A stretch of 64,000 nt of DNA from NCBI RefSeq assembly GCF_000003815.2, contig NC_049992.1, positions 21,673,232 to 21,737,231 on the forward strand, read 5' to 3'. A program made the translations under genes and the position numbers. The notes beneath the pieces are model-generated. The model did not search any database, had not been told where the DNA came from, and saw nothing but the letters and a program-made list of their open reading frames with translations. How positions within the stretch are numbered: position 1 is the first letter of the stretch; every line of letters starts with the position of its first letter. This document shows, in pieces, positions 47,168 through 59,400 of the stretch. Source of the stretch: Branchiostoma floridae (lineage: Eukaryota > Chordata > Leptocardii > Amphioxiformes > Branchiostomatidae).

Positions 47168-50100
47168 CTGTGGATGGACAGAAAGAAAGGCTTGGATCTA
47201 TTCAACCTCAATAAGTCCATTGAAATGATCAATTTGAATTTGGCTGTAACATTGCAATTGTACAAGTACATTATACAGTAACATTGCCTTCATCATTTCT
47301 TTTTTTTCAGCGACAAATGCCTTGTGTCCAAAAGATTCGCATGATCAACTGATGCATGGTTCAATGGATGAACCAACTATTTTGTAACCTAGCCATTCCA
47401 AAAGCTTCTTTTTGCTGAAGAGGGACAGTTCAAAATTAGTAAGAGTATGGTCATTACTACTTATGATGGTCATTAGTAATGACCATCACAAGTAGCAATG
47501 ACCATACTCATCATAACTAGTTGGTATAGGTAAAGGGTACACAAACACGGTCGGACCAAAACCACTGCACTGGGCCACTAGTGGCCCAGTTTCAAGGCGT
47601 AGTCAGACAATGGTACAGTTCATCCTCGCCGAGTTTTAAACATCTTCTTTAGGCGTGTTACTGTTTGTGGTCCAGCGTAGTAAATCTACACTCTTTACTC
47701 ACTATGTCTTAAAAAATAATGCACAAATTTCATTGTATGCCCAAAAGTTTTACAAAATATGTTTATTGTGGCAATAATTCATCTGGCATAAATTATGTTA
47801 CGAATTTGAATGCTACCGGGAAAATAGTCTACCGCATGGCGATCTGTAAATTTACTATACGACCGTTCCTATCAAAGTTATCCATACAGATAAAGGATTC
47901 AAGTTTCTCTTCTTGTGATGTGTTTGTTTAAAGCTTGTACAAGCCAGAAATTTGGTGATGATGAAAATGGTGGCCATTTTTACAGGTTTGCAATAGCAAA
48001 ACCTGTATTGGTTCCGTTGGTTTCGTTGTCATCCTTGAGTATCGCCACATTGTTACAGGTTTGCCTCTATTGGTTTAGTTAGTTGATGCCATATTGTTAC
48101 AGGTTTGTGATAGAAAAACCTGTATTGGTTTTGTTAGTGTCCTTGGGCACCACCATAGTGTCTCAAGGGAGTGCTGCATTTTGTTCAGAGGGAGCAGTTT
48201 ATGACTGACTGCCTTCAGCACATTCTATTAAGTAGAAAAAAGCTTTCATGCATGCAAATCTTGGCAAAATGCCAGCTTTATTAAAAGCAATTTTAATGTC
48301 TGTCCAGATGTTTCTACATGACTGTATTAGTCTGATCAGTAACAGTACAAGTTTACCATTACAGGTAGATGTGTGCTTACCTGCCACCAGCAGCACCAGA
48401 CCTGCCCACTTGTAGAAGCCGCGGAACCTGTCCATGAAGAAGGCCATCAGGCCCAGCACAAACCCTGCCAGTGCCAGCAGCAGGCTCATGATGATGAAGG
48501 CTGCCGAGGCTTGGACATAAGCTGGGAACACAAAACAACATCACTCACTCACACTTACTCTCCGGTTTAATGTCTGTGGCGCAATAAACTGTGCTCATTA
48601 ATTATGCAAATGAGCCCCTGGTTTGCATTAATAGCCCTTATTTACGGAAAGCATCTCTGAGTCAAAGTTATCTACATACAAAAAATCATAATGATCCGTC
48701 AACCCCTTCCTAAGCAGGGTTTTCCCCAGAGGATGGAATAACGGAGGCCCTCCACTATACTCCTAGCCCAGCTCCACTATACTACTTTTAAAATTTAGTG
48801 TGTTTCTTCCCTATTTTCTTGGTTAGTTTTGCTAGAATTAATGAAAACTCACAGATTTTTGTGCCAAGTCAGTGGCATCACTTTTCCAGTCGGCATTGTC
48901 TGCAAAAACTTGTGAATGGGTGATGATCAAAACAATAGTCATTGCCACTTCACAACAAAGGAATCACTATAATATATGACACCCTCAGTACATTTGTACT
49001 TGTAGTATTTGACACCCTCTGTCAAATGCAAAATGAACCCATTTTCATGAAAGCGCAGCGCGTTGGTTCGGGTTATTTTTGCCAGCCCCTCCACTATACT
49101 AAAATATTCTGGGGAGAACCCTGCTAAGTTATTCCCTTCCAAAAGGATGGTGCAATGGTGCAATTGCACACGTGCGGACCAATTGCTGTGGAATTTTTGT
49201 CAATTGGCTATAACGGTACTTAAAGCCACCACTGTCGCCTAGTAAATACATTTGTTCTTAAAAAGAACGGATAAAGGTTACCCTACGGATAAAGGTGAAC
49301 TAGCAATAACTGTTAGTTCTAGTTCTGTTTTAGGTCAACATTATATATTTGCTACAAAAAGTTGGTACCAAATGGAATAAGCGCAACATGCAAAATTTCA
49401 ATATTGGTCTTGAAAATCTTCTCACCAAGAAACTTTTTAAGTGCTTGTCAAACCAATAAAAGCTCCTTGGTCAAAGTTAAAATCTCTATTCTTGATATTG
49501 GTTTAATACACACAATTAGTCAACTAAACCTGATCTGGTCCGGACCTGACCCTGAAAACCAGTATATAGTTTATGGTATGATTTAGGTATGACAGATTTC
49601 ATAGTCCAGACTCTTTAACTTTTGGCCTAAGCCTGCCGCACCTACATTCCATCTGTGTGACTTCAATAGCTGTTGAAAACCACATCAATCAATTGTCCAC
49701 AAAATACTGATCACAGGAACAATTGGAGAAAGACAACCTCATTAACATGTGGGCGGGCGCATTTGTTTATGTTGTCGGTTAGAATCTGTTAGGTTTGTGT
49801 ATAATCTTCAAGCAGATGTAGGTGACGTTACTATACTTAAGAAGGTGCCAGCATAATTCCGTCTTGTCTAAGTTTCAGACGTCTGGCACTGTGAGACAAA
49901 TATTTACTCTCCAAATTATGGTCCTCGGACTTTCTCAGAACCAGTTTCGCAAATTTTATTATGCATCCTTGTCAATTGTTCTGAACGAAAATCTTCGAGA
50001 GAAGAAAAGTTTATACGAAAACCTGTCGCTAATACAATGAGCGTTGATTATAACGTTAAAGTTGTAAAGTTGATGATACAACGCAACGTGAACGTGGACT

Positions 50101-50508
50101 ACAGAGTGACTGTTTTTTTTTGCTGGATACTTCAATAACCCCCAAAATATGGCAGCAGGACAACTACAGAGAAGACTAACTGCTGCATGCTGTAATACTG
50201 GAGTCTACAACAATATGTCATATCGTAAGGTGATTAAGTAGAAAGGTGACTAAGTAGAAAACGTTTTGGCTAACGTTACCTTGGCCCTGTGCGCTGATGG
50301 GGGTACAGGGGGTAGGGGGAGGGGTGGCGTCTGTCACCTTCCCGCACTCGTTCCACAGGCCTTGGTAAAACCTGACCGTGTCTGACCGAACCCAGTAGTC
50401 ACTGGCCAGACACACAATCATTAAAATCCAGGCAATTCCGGAGCAAATGAGGCCTATAAGCTTCATGGGCCGGACGACCCGCGTCGTTGTTTTGACTTCG
50501 GTCGCCAT
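46938..50508 (-). CDS. TMEM47: TMEM47/VAB-9-like four-pass membrane protein, proximal tandem copy (199 aa)
   Basis: Three coding exons, minus strand: 50508-50280, 48521-48381 and 47167-46938. Both introns are phase 1. The joined frame is 199 codons plus stop. Predicted TM1 about 17-38; extracellular loop with W39, GLW at 50-52, C55 and C68; TM2 about 79-100; the FRGFYK turn; TM3 about 113-135; WELGWGYGVGWG before TM4 about 163-184; a short tail ending TTSYEG. The shared exon plan, identical 141-bp exon 2 and matching signature residues make it a tandem duplicate of the gene at 35,377-38,768, with a shorter first extracellular loop. The family supports junctional adhesion in the plasma membrane; PERP-like function is an alternative. 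CSTF1 lies 2.8 kb upstream on the same strand. Confidence 0.9.
47443..47509. repeat. 67-bp near-perfect palindrome in intron 2 of the proximal TMEM47-like gene
   Basis: 33-nt arms (47443-47475 and 47477-47509) around a single central base, starting GAGTATGGTCATT. Only two positions differ. In the minus-strand (pre-mRNA) orientation both become G-U pairs, so the transcript can pair along all 33 positions. Confidence 0.9.
47984..48134. repeat. triplicated ACAGGTTTG...CCTGTATTGGTT repeat
   Basis: ACAGGTTTGCAATAGCAAAA, TACAGGTTTGCCTCTATTGG and TACAGGTTTGTGATAGAAAA occur ~70 bp apart, each followed by a (CTG)TATTGGTT motif. AGGTTTGCAATAGCAAAACCT also folds back. Within intron 2. Confidence 0.65.
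48381..48521 (-). CDS. TMEM47: TMEM47-like (proximal), exon 2 (141 bp)
   Basis: Acceptor GTGTTCCCAG before 48521, donor GTAAGC after 48381. Encodes AYVQASAAFIIMSLLLALAG onward (TM2, FRGFYK turn, start of TM3). Confidence 0.92.
50280..50508 (-). CDS. TMEM47: TMEM47-like (proximal), exon 1
   Basis: Begins MATEVKTTTRVVRPMKLIGL, with start context GCCATGG-like (read in reverse at 50,506-50,510). Ends ISAQGQ plus one base; donor GTAACG at 50279. Confidence 0.9.
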
Positions 50509-51883
50509 GTTGGGAGGGGTGGGGTGACGCTAGGCCAGCCCGGTGTCGCGAGCAAATCGTTCACATACAGCTTGTGTACTCAGTGTAACTCCTCCTAAGG
50601 AGGCGACCGCTTTGCTTCTGTGTTGGAAGCAAAACGAAATATCGATAATAATTTGTAAATGGTTATTATGACAACAGATTTTTTCAATGTACGTATAGGC
50701 GAAAATTTCAAGTAGTTTACAGAGATTTTGGAAGGATAAGTTTTACTGTTACACCGGATCCGGGTCACCCCTTTGAGTGCCCCAGACGCCTAACGCCTGC
50801 CAAAACCAACAGCTCGTGTTACACGCTTCAGGCTCAAGTTTGCATTTTCTCCACGCTAACCTGTAGGCGGGAACCTGGATGGCATTTGCCTGCATATTTG
50901 GTGTTGTGTTGAAAGCTCTGTTACCTCCCTGAACGGAGGTATTGTTTTTCTGTGCCTGTTTCTCCTTGGAACAGCAGTCACGAACGCCAGTGCGATATTC
51001 TTGATAAAGTAAAAGATAGAATGACATGTAGTCTGTAGTCTCTCCCGGGCTTCCCGGGAAGAACAGAACCTGATTCTACAGTAGCTTTTAGGAAAAATAT
51101 GGGTTTTGATGGAAGTGCCGGTGAGGCTATGGGACCGGTGAGGTGAGACCAATGACGTGGAAACTCTCCCGGGTTTAAGTTCCCGAAAGCGCAATCAGAT
51201 CGTCAATCTGGCACACTGTCTAGAGCCGGCTGCCGTCCCGTTGTATTAAGTCTTAGTAGTACTAACGTTAGACAGTATACAGCCTCGTCCAGCAAGCAGC
51301 GCCGTCTATCGACTATGAATGGTTTTAAAAACATGAATCTCCATATCTCAAAGCAGAGAAGATTGTGACCTTTTCTTCGAACGGCCCATAATATAACATG
51401 CGTTACCAAACGGGGAGTGCGGACAGAAAACGGGGCATATGATAAAAGGTGACAATCAATCCATGTAAGCATCCAAAGCTTCTGTGATCACAAAATCTTT
51501 ATTTTCTCCTGGAAAAAAGGAAAGTATGGCAGCTGTGAGAAATAAAAGTGATAATCCAAGATTTTGCACTATTGGCTGTTCTAGCTAAACACAGTCAGTA
51601 CCTTACATGTTATGTTAATGTTACATGTAATAACATATCCCGCCTTAGTCATAGTCTTAATGTTTGGTCTGTTGATGAGGCTATGACAGCTACAGAAGGC
51701 TAGGTTATAGAATGTAGACAATTTTTACTAGTAACAGAAGACCAAGAGCAACACAGGTACACAATGTCATGTACATATCAGTGGAGTAACATCACTGACG
51801 GGATGGGAGATTGGCTGTCATGTGGAATATGAACAACTATGAGTGTTACAAAGCAGTAATACATTGTATGTCAGTAGTGATAT
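50509..51883. other. 5' flank of the proximal TMEM47-like gene
   Basis: Presumed promoter/5' UTR of the gene starting at 50,508. A TTACCTCC...GGAGGTATTG hairpin at about 50,923-50,945 resembles the dispersed repeats at 14.5 and 32.5 kb. No independent exon recognised. Confidence 0.4.
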
Positions 51884-52115
51884 TACTGTAAATGCAGAAA
51901 TGTTCGCGGTGGATTAATGTTCGCGGTTTTCGCGGTGACCAATTCACAGCGAATTCAAAACCACCACAAACATTTGTCTATTATGATATTAGATTGCAGT
52001 CTATGGTGTTACCGCGAACTTAAATCCACCGCGATAAGTCCTTTTTCCCGCTACCGCGAAATGCATTAAATCCTTGAGAACTTAAATCCTCACAAACTTA
52101 AATACATTTACAGTA
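51884..52115 (+). mobile_element. ~232-bp MITE, TACTGTAAATGCAG family, copy 1
   Basis: The left end TACTGTAAATGCAGAAATGT and the right end CATTTACAGTA are inverted repeats. The body is dominated by TTCGCGGT/ACCGCGAA words. Same family as 52,201-52,355 and 59,740-59,957. Confidence 0.82.
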
Positions 52116-52200
52116 TGTATCAATAATCCAACATCGCAGTATCAGAAATGATATCTTCCCCTGCCAAACTAGATGCAAGTTACAGTACTACAAGTACGAC

Positions 52201-52355
52201 TGGAAAGGACTTTTCGCGGTGGTTTTATTTTCGCATTAACACCATACACTGCAGTCTAATAGAAAAATGTTCGCGGTGGTTTTAAGTTCACGATGAAGTG
52301 GTCACCGCCAAAACCGCGAACATTATCCACTGCGAACATTTCTGTATTTACAGTA
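52201..52355 (-). mobile_element. MITE, TACTGTAAATGCAG family, copy 2 (truncated, inverted)
   Basis: Read on the minus strand it begins TACTGTAAATACAGAAATGT at 52,355 and matches copy 1 to the AAGGACTTTTCGCGG segment. The far terminal repeat is missing. Confidence 0.75.
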
Positions 52356-53327
52356 ACTTCATTCTTGGCCACTTCTGTTCCTGAACTACATGACAAATTA
52401 CTGTATTAGTTTAATGTCCTGGAAATGTATTTAAATTTGCAGTGATACCGTTATACATGTAATTTAATGGTACAGAGAAAATGGACTATTATTCATGGTG
52501 GTTTTGAGTTTGAGGTTTTGTGCGGAAACACTGGTGCCTTAACAGACAGGCAGTCGTAAACTGCCTACATGTAATAGCAACGGATGCTACAGACCATTGC
52601 TTCGAACATGACAGTGTAAAACGCCGTAAAACGTACAGTACAGTCTATGTGTTATGTGTTTATTGCAAGCTTATAGCTTAGACAATTGCAAGTGGTACAA
52701 CAGAAATTTTGGGTTTGTGGTGCAGAGTTCATTGCAAAAATTGCAAACCACTAAGAACTTACACTAGCATATACCCAACCATGGCTTCTGAATACATAAT
52801 GTACAACAGTACAACTTCATGTATGTGATTAATACAGACATGCCAGAAACTGTAACAGTAACTTTTGCAGACATTACGTAATGAATGTCAACAGGTACAC
52901 AGGGATTTTTGTTTCACCAGCTCTATTCACATTTGGCCAAGATGCTAGTGTTATACTGCTATCATTATGTAAAATGTACATATTCATCAGACTGCGGTAC
53001 TTCATAGTTATTGCTTTACCAATACTGAGATGTCTGCATTTGCATGTGCAAATACAGTCATGTAACGTTATCAATACTGTCCAAATAGTGAATGACTAGA
53101 AGACTAGGTGTAACAGGCAGCTTCATTAATGTTAGTAATGTTGACTCTTATTACTGTCCAGTCCAAAGAAAATATTCAGGTAATGAAAAAAGCTTCACTT
53201 ACATGGAGGCAATAAATTCTCTTCTGAAGAGTTGGAACTACTTGTTATTGTTCTACTATCTGTAGAAATGCATGTGGAACACATTTCAGGAATCTAGAGT
53301 TTCAGTGGGTTTGAAACCGTGCTGCTG
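52356..53327. other. 3' flank/UTR of CSTF1
   Basis: Contains a minus-strand AATAAA (complement of 52,658-52,663), a possible polyadenylation signal ~665 nt past the CSTF1 stop. No other gene seen. Confidence 0.35.
52658..52663 (-). terminator. possible polyadenylation signal for CSTF1
   Basis: AATAAA on the minus strand (GCAATAAACAC), in the expected direction downstream of the stop at 53,328. No cleavage site evidence. Confidence 0.3.
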
Positions 53328-53440
53328 TTACTCCATGTTTGCCCGTCTGTACCAGAAGCGAGCTCTGTAATCATCACTGCAGGTTACAAAAGCAGGGCCT
53401 GTTGGTGAGTGGACAATTGACCGCACCACGTTGTTATGTC
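53328..53440 (-). CDS. CSTF1: CSTF1 terminal coding exon
   Basis: [20 protein letters not shown], then [17 protein letters not shown] and TAA. Acceptor ATTCCCACAG. This is the last WD40 repeat and C-terminus of CstF-50. Confidence 0.96.
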
Positions 53441-56400
53441 CTGTGGGAATAAAGAACAATTCAAAGCTATGTTAAACACAGTACCAAATGCATCCTTTGT
53501 TTAAAAAAAACACATCTTATATACAAAAATTAAAATTATAAGTCAATGTATTTCATTGCTGGAGTAGAGTCAGGTATGAATTGAATTCTAAGCAGTCATC
53601 TGGGTCTTGAATATGTGTTGTGTTGATTAAAGATAAACTAAGAGAATCAAAACCTAGCCTACTTTGAAGTGACATTTAATAACTGTCTTAAGTTTTGTCT
53701 CAGTTAGGCCACACCAATTTTATTTGTTGTTTCTCGGATTTCCTGACCATATTTTTTCCGATTTGAAAAAAATAAAATTGATGGCCACACCTCCTGTTGA
53801 CAAAATTTCACTGCCTCTCCTTTCTCAAATTAACTATGGGCCTCAAATTCCAGTAGCTGTATGAGCCTATTTATATTTCGGCTATATAGGTACAGTCAAA
53901 CAGTCAAACCTGTCTATAGCGGCCACTCAAGGGACACTATAGAGAGGTGGCCGCTATAGAGAAAATGCTGATAAATTGACCACAAGCAAAAAGTTACACA
54001 ATTGGTTTTAATAACAATTGATCTTTATTCACATAATCAAGGAGCTTTTATGTGTAGCACTGTACATGTACTGCAATGTTTGTTTCACTATATGTTTTAA
54101 GAAAACAAAAGCTAAATAAAAGTTTTAAATGTTCCACAGTTGATATTGTCTGAAGAGACCGGTATCGTCATATTTCTTTGATCCTTGAATCGGCTTGTAT
54201 ACTTCGCCGTCCGTGTGTTCCCTCCCGCGTTCACACATCAGATTCCACCATTATGCTAATGTGGTCCTCACCGTCAGAATTTTTTTAACTGTAAATCTAA
54301 ACAATTGGCTTACCTGTGTAATGTTTATATGAATAAAGACCAGTGGGTACTGAAATTACGTGGAACGGTTTGCTCTTAGTCAATAGATCAGCATTTTCTC
54401 TATAGTGGCCACCTGTCTATAGTTGCCACATTTCTCTCACTGGACTGGAAAGAAAAGTGCTGTATTTTTTCCCGAGCAAATGTATGTGCTTCTAATGTTG
54501 TTGTTGTTTTACGTTAACTTTGAACATTCAAATTGTAATGTAAGAAACTTTAAAATGCCAGAGTTTGAGCCCCCCAAAACACTCTCAGTGCCAGGGCATC
54601 ACCACCGACCTCGGAGTCCGAAAAGAAACCCTTGAACAAGATACAAACTCCTATCCTCCGGTCCTTGCACGCTACGAGCAGCAAATTGTTACACTAAGAC
54701 AAGGTTAGGTCCGATGGCTGATTGTATACAAAGTAAAACAATTAAACAGTGGAATACAGAATCATATACTTAACAAAGAAGGAAAATGAAATATATAGAT
54801 AAAACCACATCAAGTTATATAAGTTGTTGGTCCTGGCATTTTTCAGGAATTACAAATATGAAGCGACTGGGCGGTAAAATTCTTTTTAAAGTTTGAGACG
54901 TCTCCGTAATGGCTCATAGAAAACATGAAGATTTAAGTTTTCAGCTTGAAGAAAACAAACACTACTACTGCACAGTACCTGCACCTGCTTGATAATTAGT
55001 AAAACTTATGCCCAGCTTGAATAAAAACACCTTTGACTGAAATGATAAATGTACCCACATCACAATGACCTTTATTTTTTTAACGGTACCCAGTTATTGT
55101 ACTGGAAATTGTTGAATGGCTTCATGTAATTTCAGGATGAAAATTTTATGAATGGAAGATTGTGGTGATTTCTGTCACTTTCGAAAAAAATAGGAGCTGG
55201 CGATTCCAATGTAAACCAATTAGTTATGCAAAGAGTAAATTCTTCCATATGGGCCCGGGGCATATTGGGTAAGCTCCATTTTGACCTGAAATCAATTCAT
55301 AATATTAGTTCATTTTTTGGGAGAAGTTACTGTCTTCTGCGACCGGGTCTGTAATAGTCCCAAATTATTTTGGAATAAGTGGGTTTTAGCATCCATTTAT
55401 TTTAATTAGTGCCCAGTTACTTGGTGTAAAATTAGCGTAGCGGATCCAAATTGCTGCTAGTATAAAATTTGTAAGAAGTTTTTGTCGTCGAATCCTGGCT
55501 TCCAGGTATCGCTCCGAGGACGCAAACAGTGAAGTGCCCCGAGCAGCTTGACCGATGACGTCATCACTACGGGCTTTCAACATGCATTATTTACGATATT
55601 CATTGTTGAGATTTTAGGCACTAGAATTTTCTTGTAAATCAGATATGTTAGACCATATGGTACATTTTTACTTCCTGTATACTGTATAGGTGTAGTTCCC
55701 GGGGAAAATTTTGTTTGGAAAAACGGCATTGTTGAAAATAGTCTCTTAACTATACGTTTCAATAGGGGCGAGAAACGAAATGTTCCATTTTCGCGCAGGG
55801 GTTATTTGGGACAGTTAAATGTTGCATAGGAAAAGGTATGGCTGAAATATGCTGTATTTGCTCCAATTCAAATGTCGGCCTTTCTACATGTCTTCGTCTT
55901 CGTTACCCTCGAAAAACCCCACTGGGGTGTCGCTGAGGGGGGGCTTGCGGATTTGGGCGAGGCAGCCAAACCGGCCTTAAAGGCCTCGACTGACGGGGCC
56001 TGGGCAGTGTGCCCCGGCAGCCTGTTCCACTCGACAACCGTGCGAGGGAAAAAAGAAAATTTGAAGCAGTTTCTTCTAGCTGTGATTAACTGATATTTAA
56101 ACATGTGACTTCCTCTGGTTCTGCGTTGGGCTGGTTTAAGGTACTGGGTTAAAGGTATGTTAATGATACCATTCACAATTTTGTCAAAAGTGATTAGACG
56201 TGCATCTCTCCTTCTGTCAGCGAGGAGTGGCCACTGTAGGCTCTTGAGCATTTCTGATACACTACTGGTTCTGCGATAATCGTTGACGGTGACCCTCGCA
56301 GCTCTACGTTGCACTCTTTCTAGTGCCCGGGCCCCACTGATAGTATGGGGGTCCCACACTGTTGCACTGTACTCCAAGTGTGGGCGTGTACGTACCAATG

Positions 56401-59400
56401 CCTTATAGCATGTTGATTTGACCCGTGGAGGACAGTGCTGTAGGACTGCATACATAAAAATGTGTCACAGTGTTCGCCGCTTGTAACGTGCAGCGCAAAT
56501 GTCTGATTTAAGAACCGTAAGAATTGTATTTCTTATCCATGTTCTTCAGATGAATGTGTTATATTCAAACAACAAAACTTGTCCACTCTCTGGCAACTAG
56601 CGATGGAGCGCCATGACTTTGAGTACTTGACAAAGGGTGCCATGTAAGGACATCTCCCGTTATAATTCTATCTGCATCAATGTCAGTCAGTTTATGGTTC
56701 TTAACTCTAAACATCCCCATAGGAAAAAAACTGCGTTCTGCTACCATATCCAAATCTATCTAGGATATCTGAAAAAAAGGCTTAAGTCCAGGAAGTTTTT
56801 CATGATCTTCCAGGCTCTCAACCCTAAAGAGCCAACCACAGACTAGGTTCAACTTGTTGGAAAGCTTCCGACACTCTTTAACCAAATGAAGGTCTCCTGA
56901 CCCCTTGTGAGTCCCTTCGAATTCCTCATGGCATTCACCTGCGTATACCCAGAAGGAAATGGGTGGGCCTGAACAGAGACTGGAGTGGAGTAGGTACATG
57001 TAGGACCAGAGACTGAAGTGAGGATGGCTGAACTCAGCTGAGTGTTGTTGCAGTCACCCTACCAAAACTATGGGACACATTACACAGGACTGCGTAATGG
57101 GCCCCAACATCTCCAACCGGGACCTGATATGGGCTAATGAGAAGTACTGGCACCAAACGATATGATGATGATGATGATGACCATAACCAAACTCCGAAAT
57201 CATCACTTCCTAACATACACTGTTGACCTCCTCTCAGTATCTTATTGTACATGTACATTGTATTCCCTAGTAAGTAGATACATACCCAGTGACAGGAGCC
57301 TCTGTCGCTCAGCGTTCCTGGAGTCCCAACAACACAGGCTGGTGGTCTTCTCATCAGGGAAGAACACTGGGAAGAGTAGGTCAAAGGTCAGCCCAAAGAC
57401 TACATGTATATTGCATCATGCCTTTCCAGTCGAACCGCAGGTCACCGTAGAACGCGTTATTCTCTAAGATACGGCTTTTGACGCGAACCGATTTGACCCC
57501 GCTGCATGGCTATAAACAACTGCCTGTTGTACAGCAAAACGACCTCGGACCTACGTAATGTACACACTTTTTCCCATCTACAGGTTTCGCCCAGTACAAC
57601 AATGTAGATATTTCGTGCATTGCAAAATGACAGTGAATGCTGTGGCTTACGAAACATTTGCATTTTTTGGTCCGTTTATTTGTGGTTGTCTTTTTTACCA
57701 TTCACCTTGATCCCATTAGCTAACCCCACTGTGTGATAGCCAATTTCCTCACTTTTAAATTGATACCAAAGTTTTTTGGTTAATTTGAGGAGCAACGGGT
57801 TTGCCCCGAAATTATGTGACAACATGTCGAATTTCCCGGCATCTTTTTTCGAACGTGAAACCGCACGCACTGATCTTTCACCATGCTTTATAAATCTTAG
57901 ACATGAAGTATTGATATCAGTATGCTTGCACATGAATCCCACTTATTCTGGCTTCTGGTTAATGTCAGTTTCATTTCAGTGGGTTTTAAGAAGTCTATTT
58001 GCGACGGCAAGTCCTGAGCCGTAAGTTTTATCAACTTTTCCAACCGCTGCAACATTAGGCTTAAACTTGCCTGACCCCCACGACACGGAAAATGGAACGT
58101 ACCGGCTGGATTCTATCGTTCGAACCCAGGTTTGGACCAGGAGTTCGAAACAGATTGGCTCAAAATCTGATGTTTTTTAAAAAGTTTGACTTTGCACTAA
58201 AACCCTGTATCTATGTGTACTTGTCTATCATCATGTCACTTATTATACTGCATCTGACAGTCGGACCCATTCAGCTTCTCGTACCAAGAAATGAGGCCTG
58301 TGACACCATGCGAAATGTATGAAAATACGGTCAAAACGCAGGGTAGTGTGCGTGGCCTGCTACAACGAGACCGAAACTTCACCACCGTGATTTGCGCATG
58401 TTAGAAGATAATTTCGGGGCAAACCCGTTGCTCCTCAAATTAAACAAGAAAGTTTGGTATCGATGTTCAGGTGAGGAACTGGGCTATCACGTGGTGGGGT
58501 TAGCTAATGGGATCATGGTGAACTGCAAAAAAGACAACAACAAATAAATTGGCAAAAATTGCCAATGTTTCGAAAGCTACAGTGTTCGCTGTCATTTTGC
58601 AATGCATGAAATATCTATATGGTTGTACTGGGCAAAGCCTGTAGATATAAAAAAAGAACAAACATTATGTAGGTCTGAGGTCTTTTTGTTGCACAACGGG
58701 CACTTGCTTACACCCATGCAGCGAGGTCAAGCCAGGACAAACTGTGTTCCAGCGTATGACCTGTCGTAGAGAGGGCTGCGCAGAACGGATGCGCATAGAG
58801 CTCTGCGGTTCGACTGTTTCAGCAGACAACAATTCACCTGTTACTTCATTGATTAAAGGTGTGCAATGTATACCAGTCCTACAATTTTTGCAGAAAAATT
58901 GGATACATGTGTTACCTTGAATCTTGAGCAAGAAAGCTTGATGTTATCATTATCTAATAACACCTACAGACATATTTTAAGTAACACCGAGCAGATTAAA
59001 ATTGGACTGAGCAGAGGACTAATGCTTGTTGTAGCTTTTCACAGACTACACCTATATATCAGATATTTTGTGAAAATGTATATTGAAAGGTAATTAATAT
59101 GTAGAATGCAATTAGATGTCTCCAGGAACAAAGTCAATTCTGCAGAATTCTGCAGAATTCTGGGAACCTGAGCCAGAATTCTGCAGAATTCTGGGAACCT
59201 GAGCCAGAATTCTGCAGAATTCTGGGAACCTGAGCCAGAATTCTGCAGAATTCTGGGAACCTGAGCCAGAATTCTGGAGAATTCTGCAGGTTTCCAGAAT
59301 TCTCCAGAATTCTGCAGAATTGTTCCTGGAGACTTTGTTCCTGGAGACATCTAATTGCATTCTACATATTAATTAGCTTTCAATATACATTTTCACAAAA

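Noticed and set aside
47443..47509. Pre-miRNA hairpin
   Set aside because: A one-base centre gives no terminal loop of the size Drosha/Dicer substrates need. Kept only as an unusual palindrome.
50749..51472. Minus-strand frames upstream of the proximal TMEM47-like gene
   Set aside because: Overlapping frames of similar length without motifs; more likely promoter/5' flanking DNA with a dispersed hairpin repeat.
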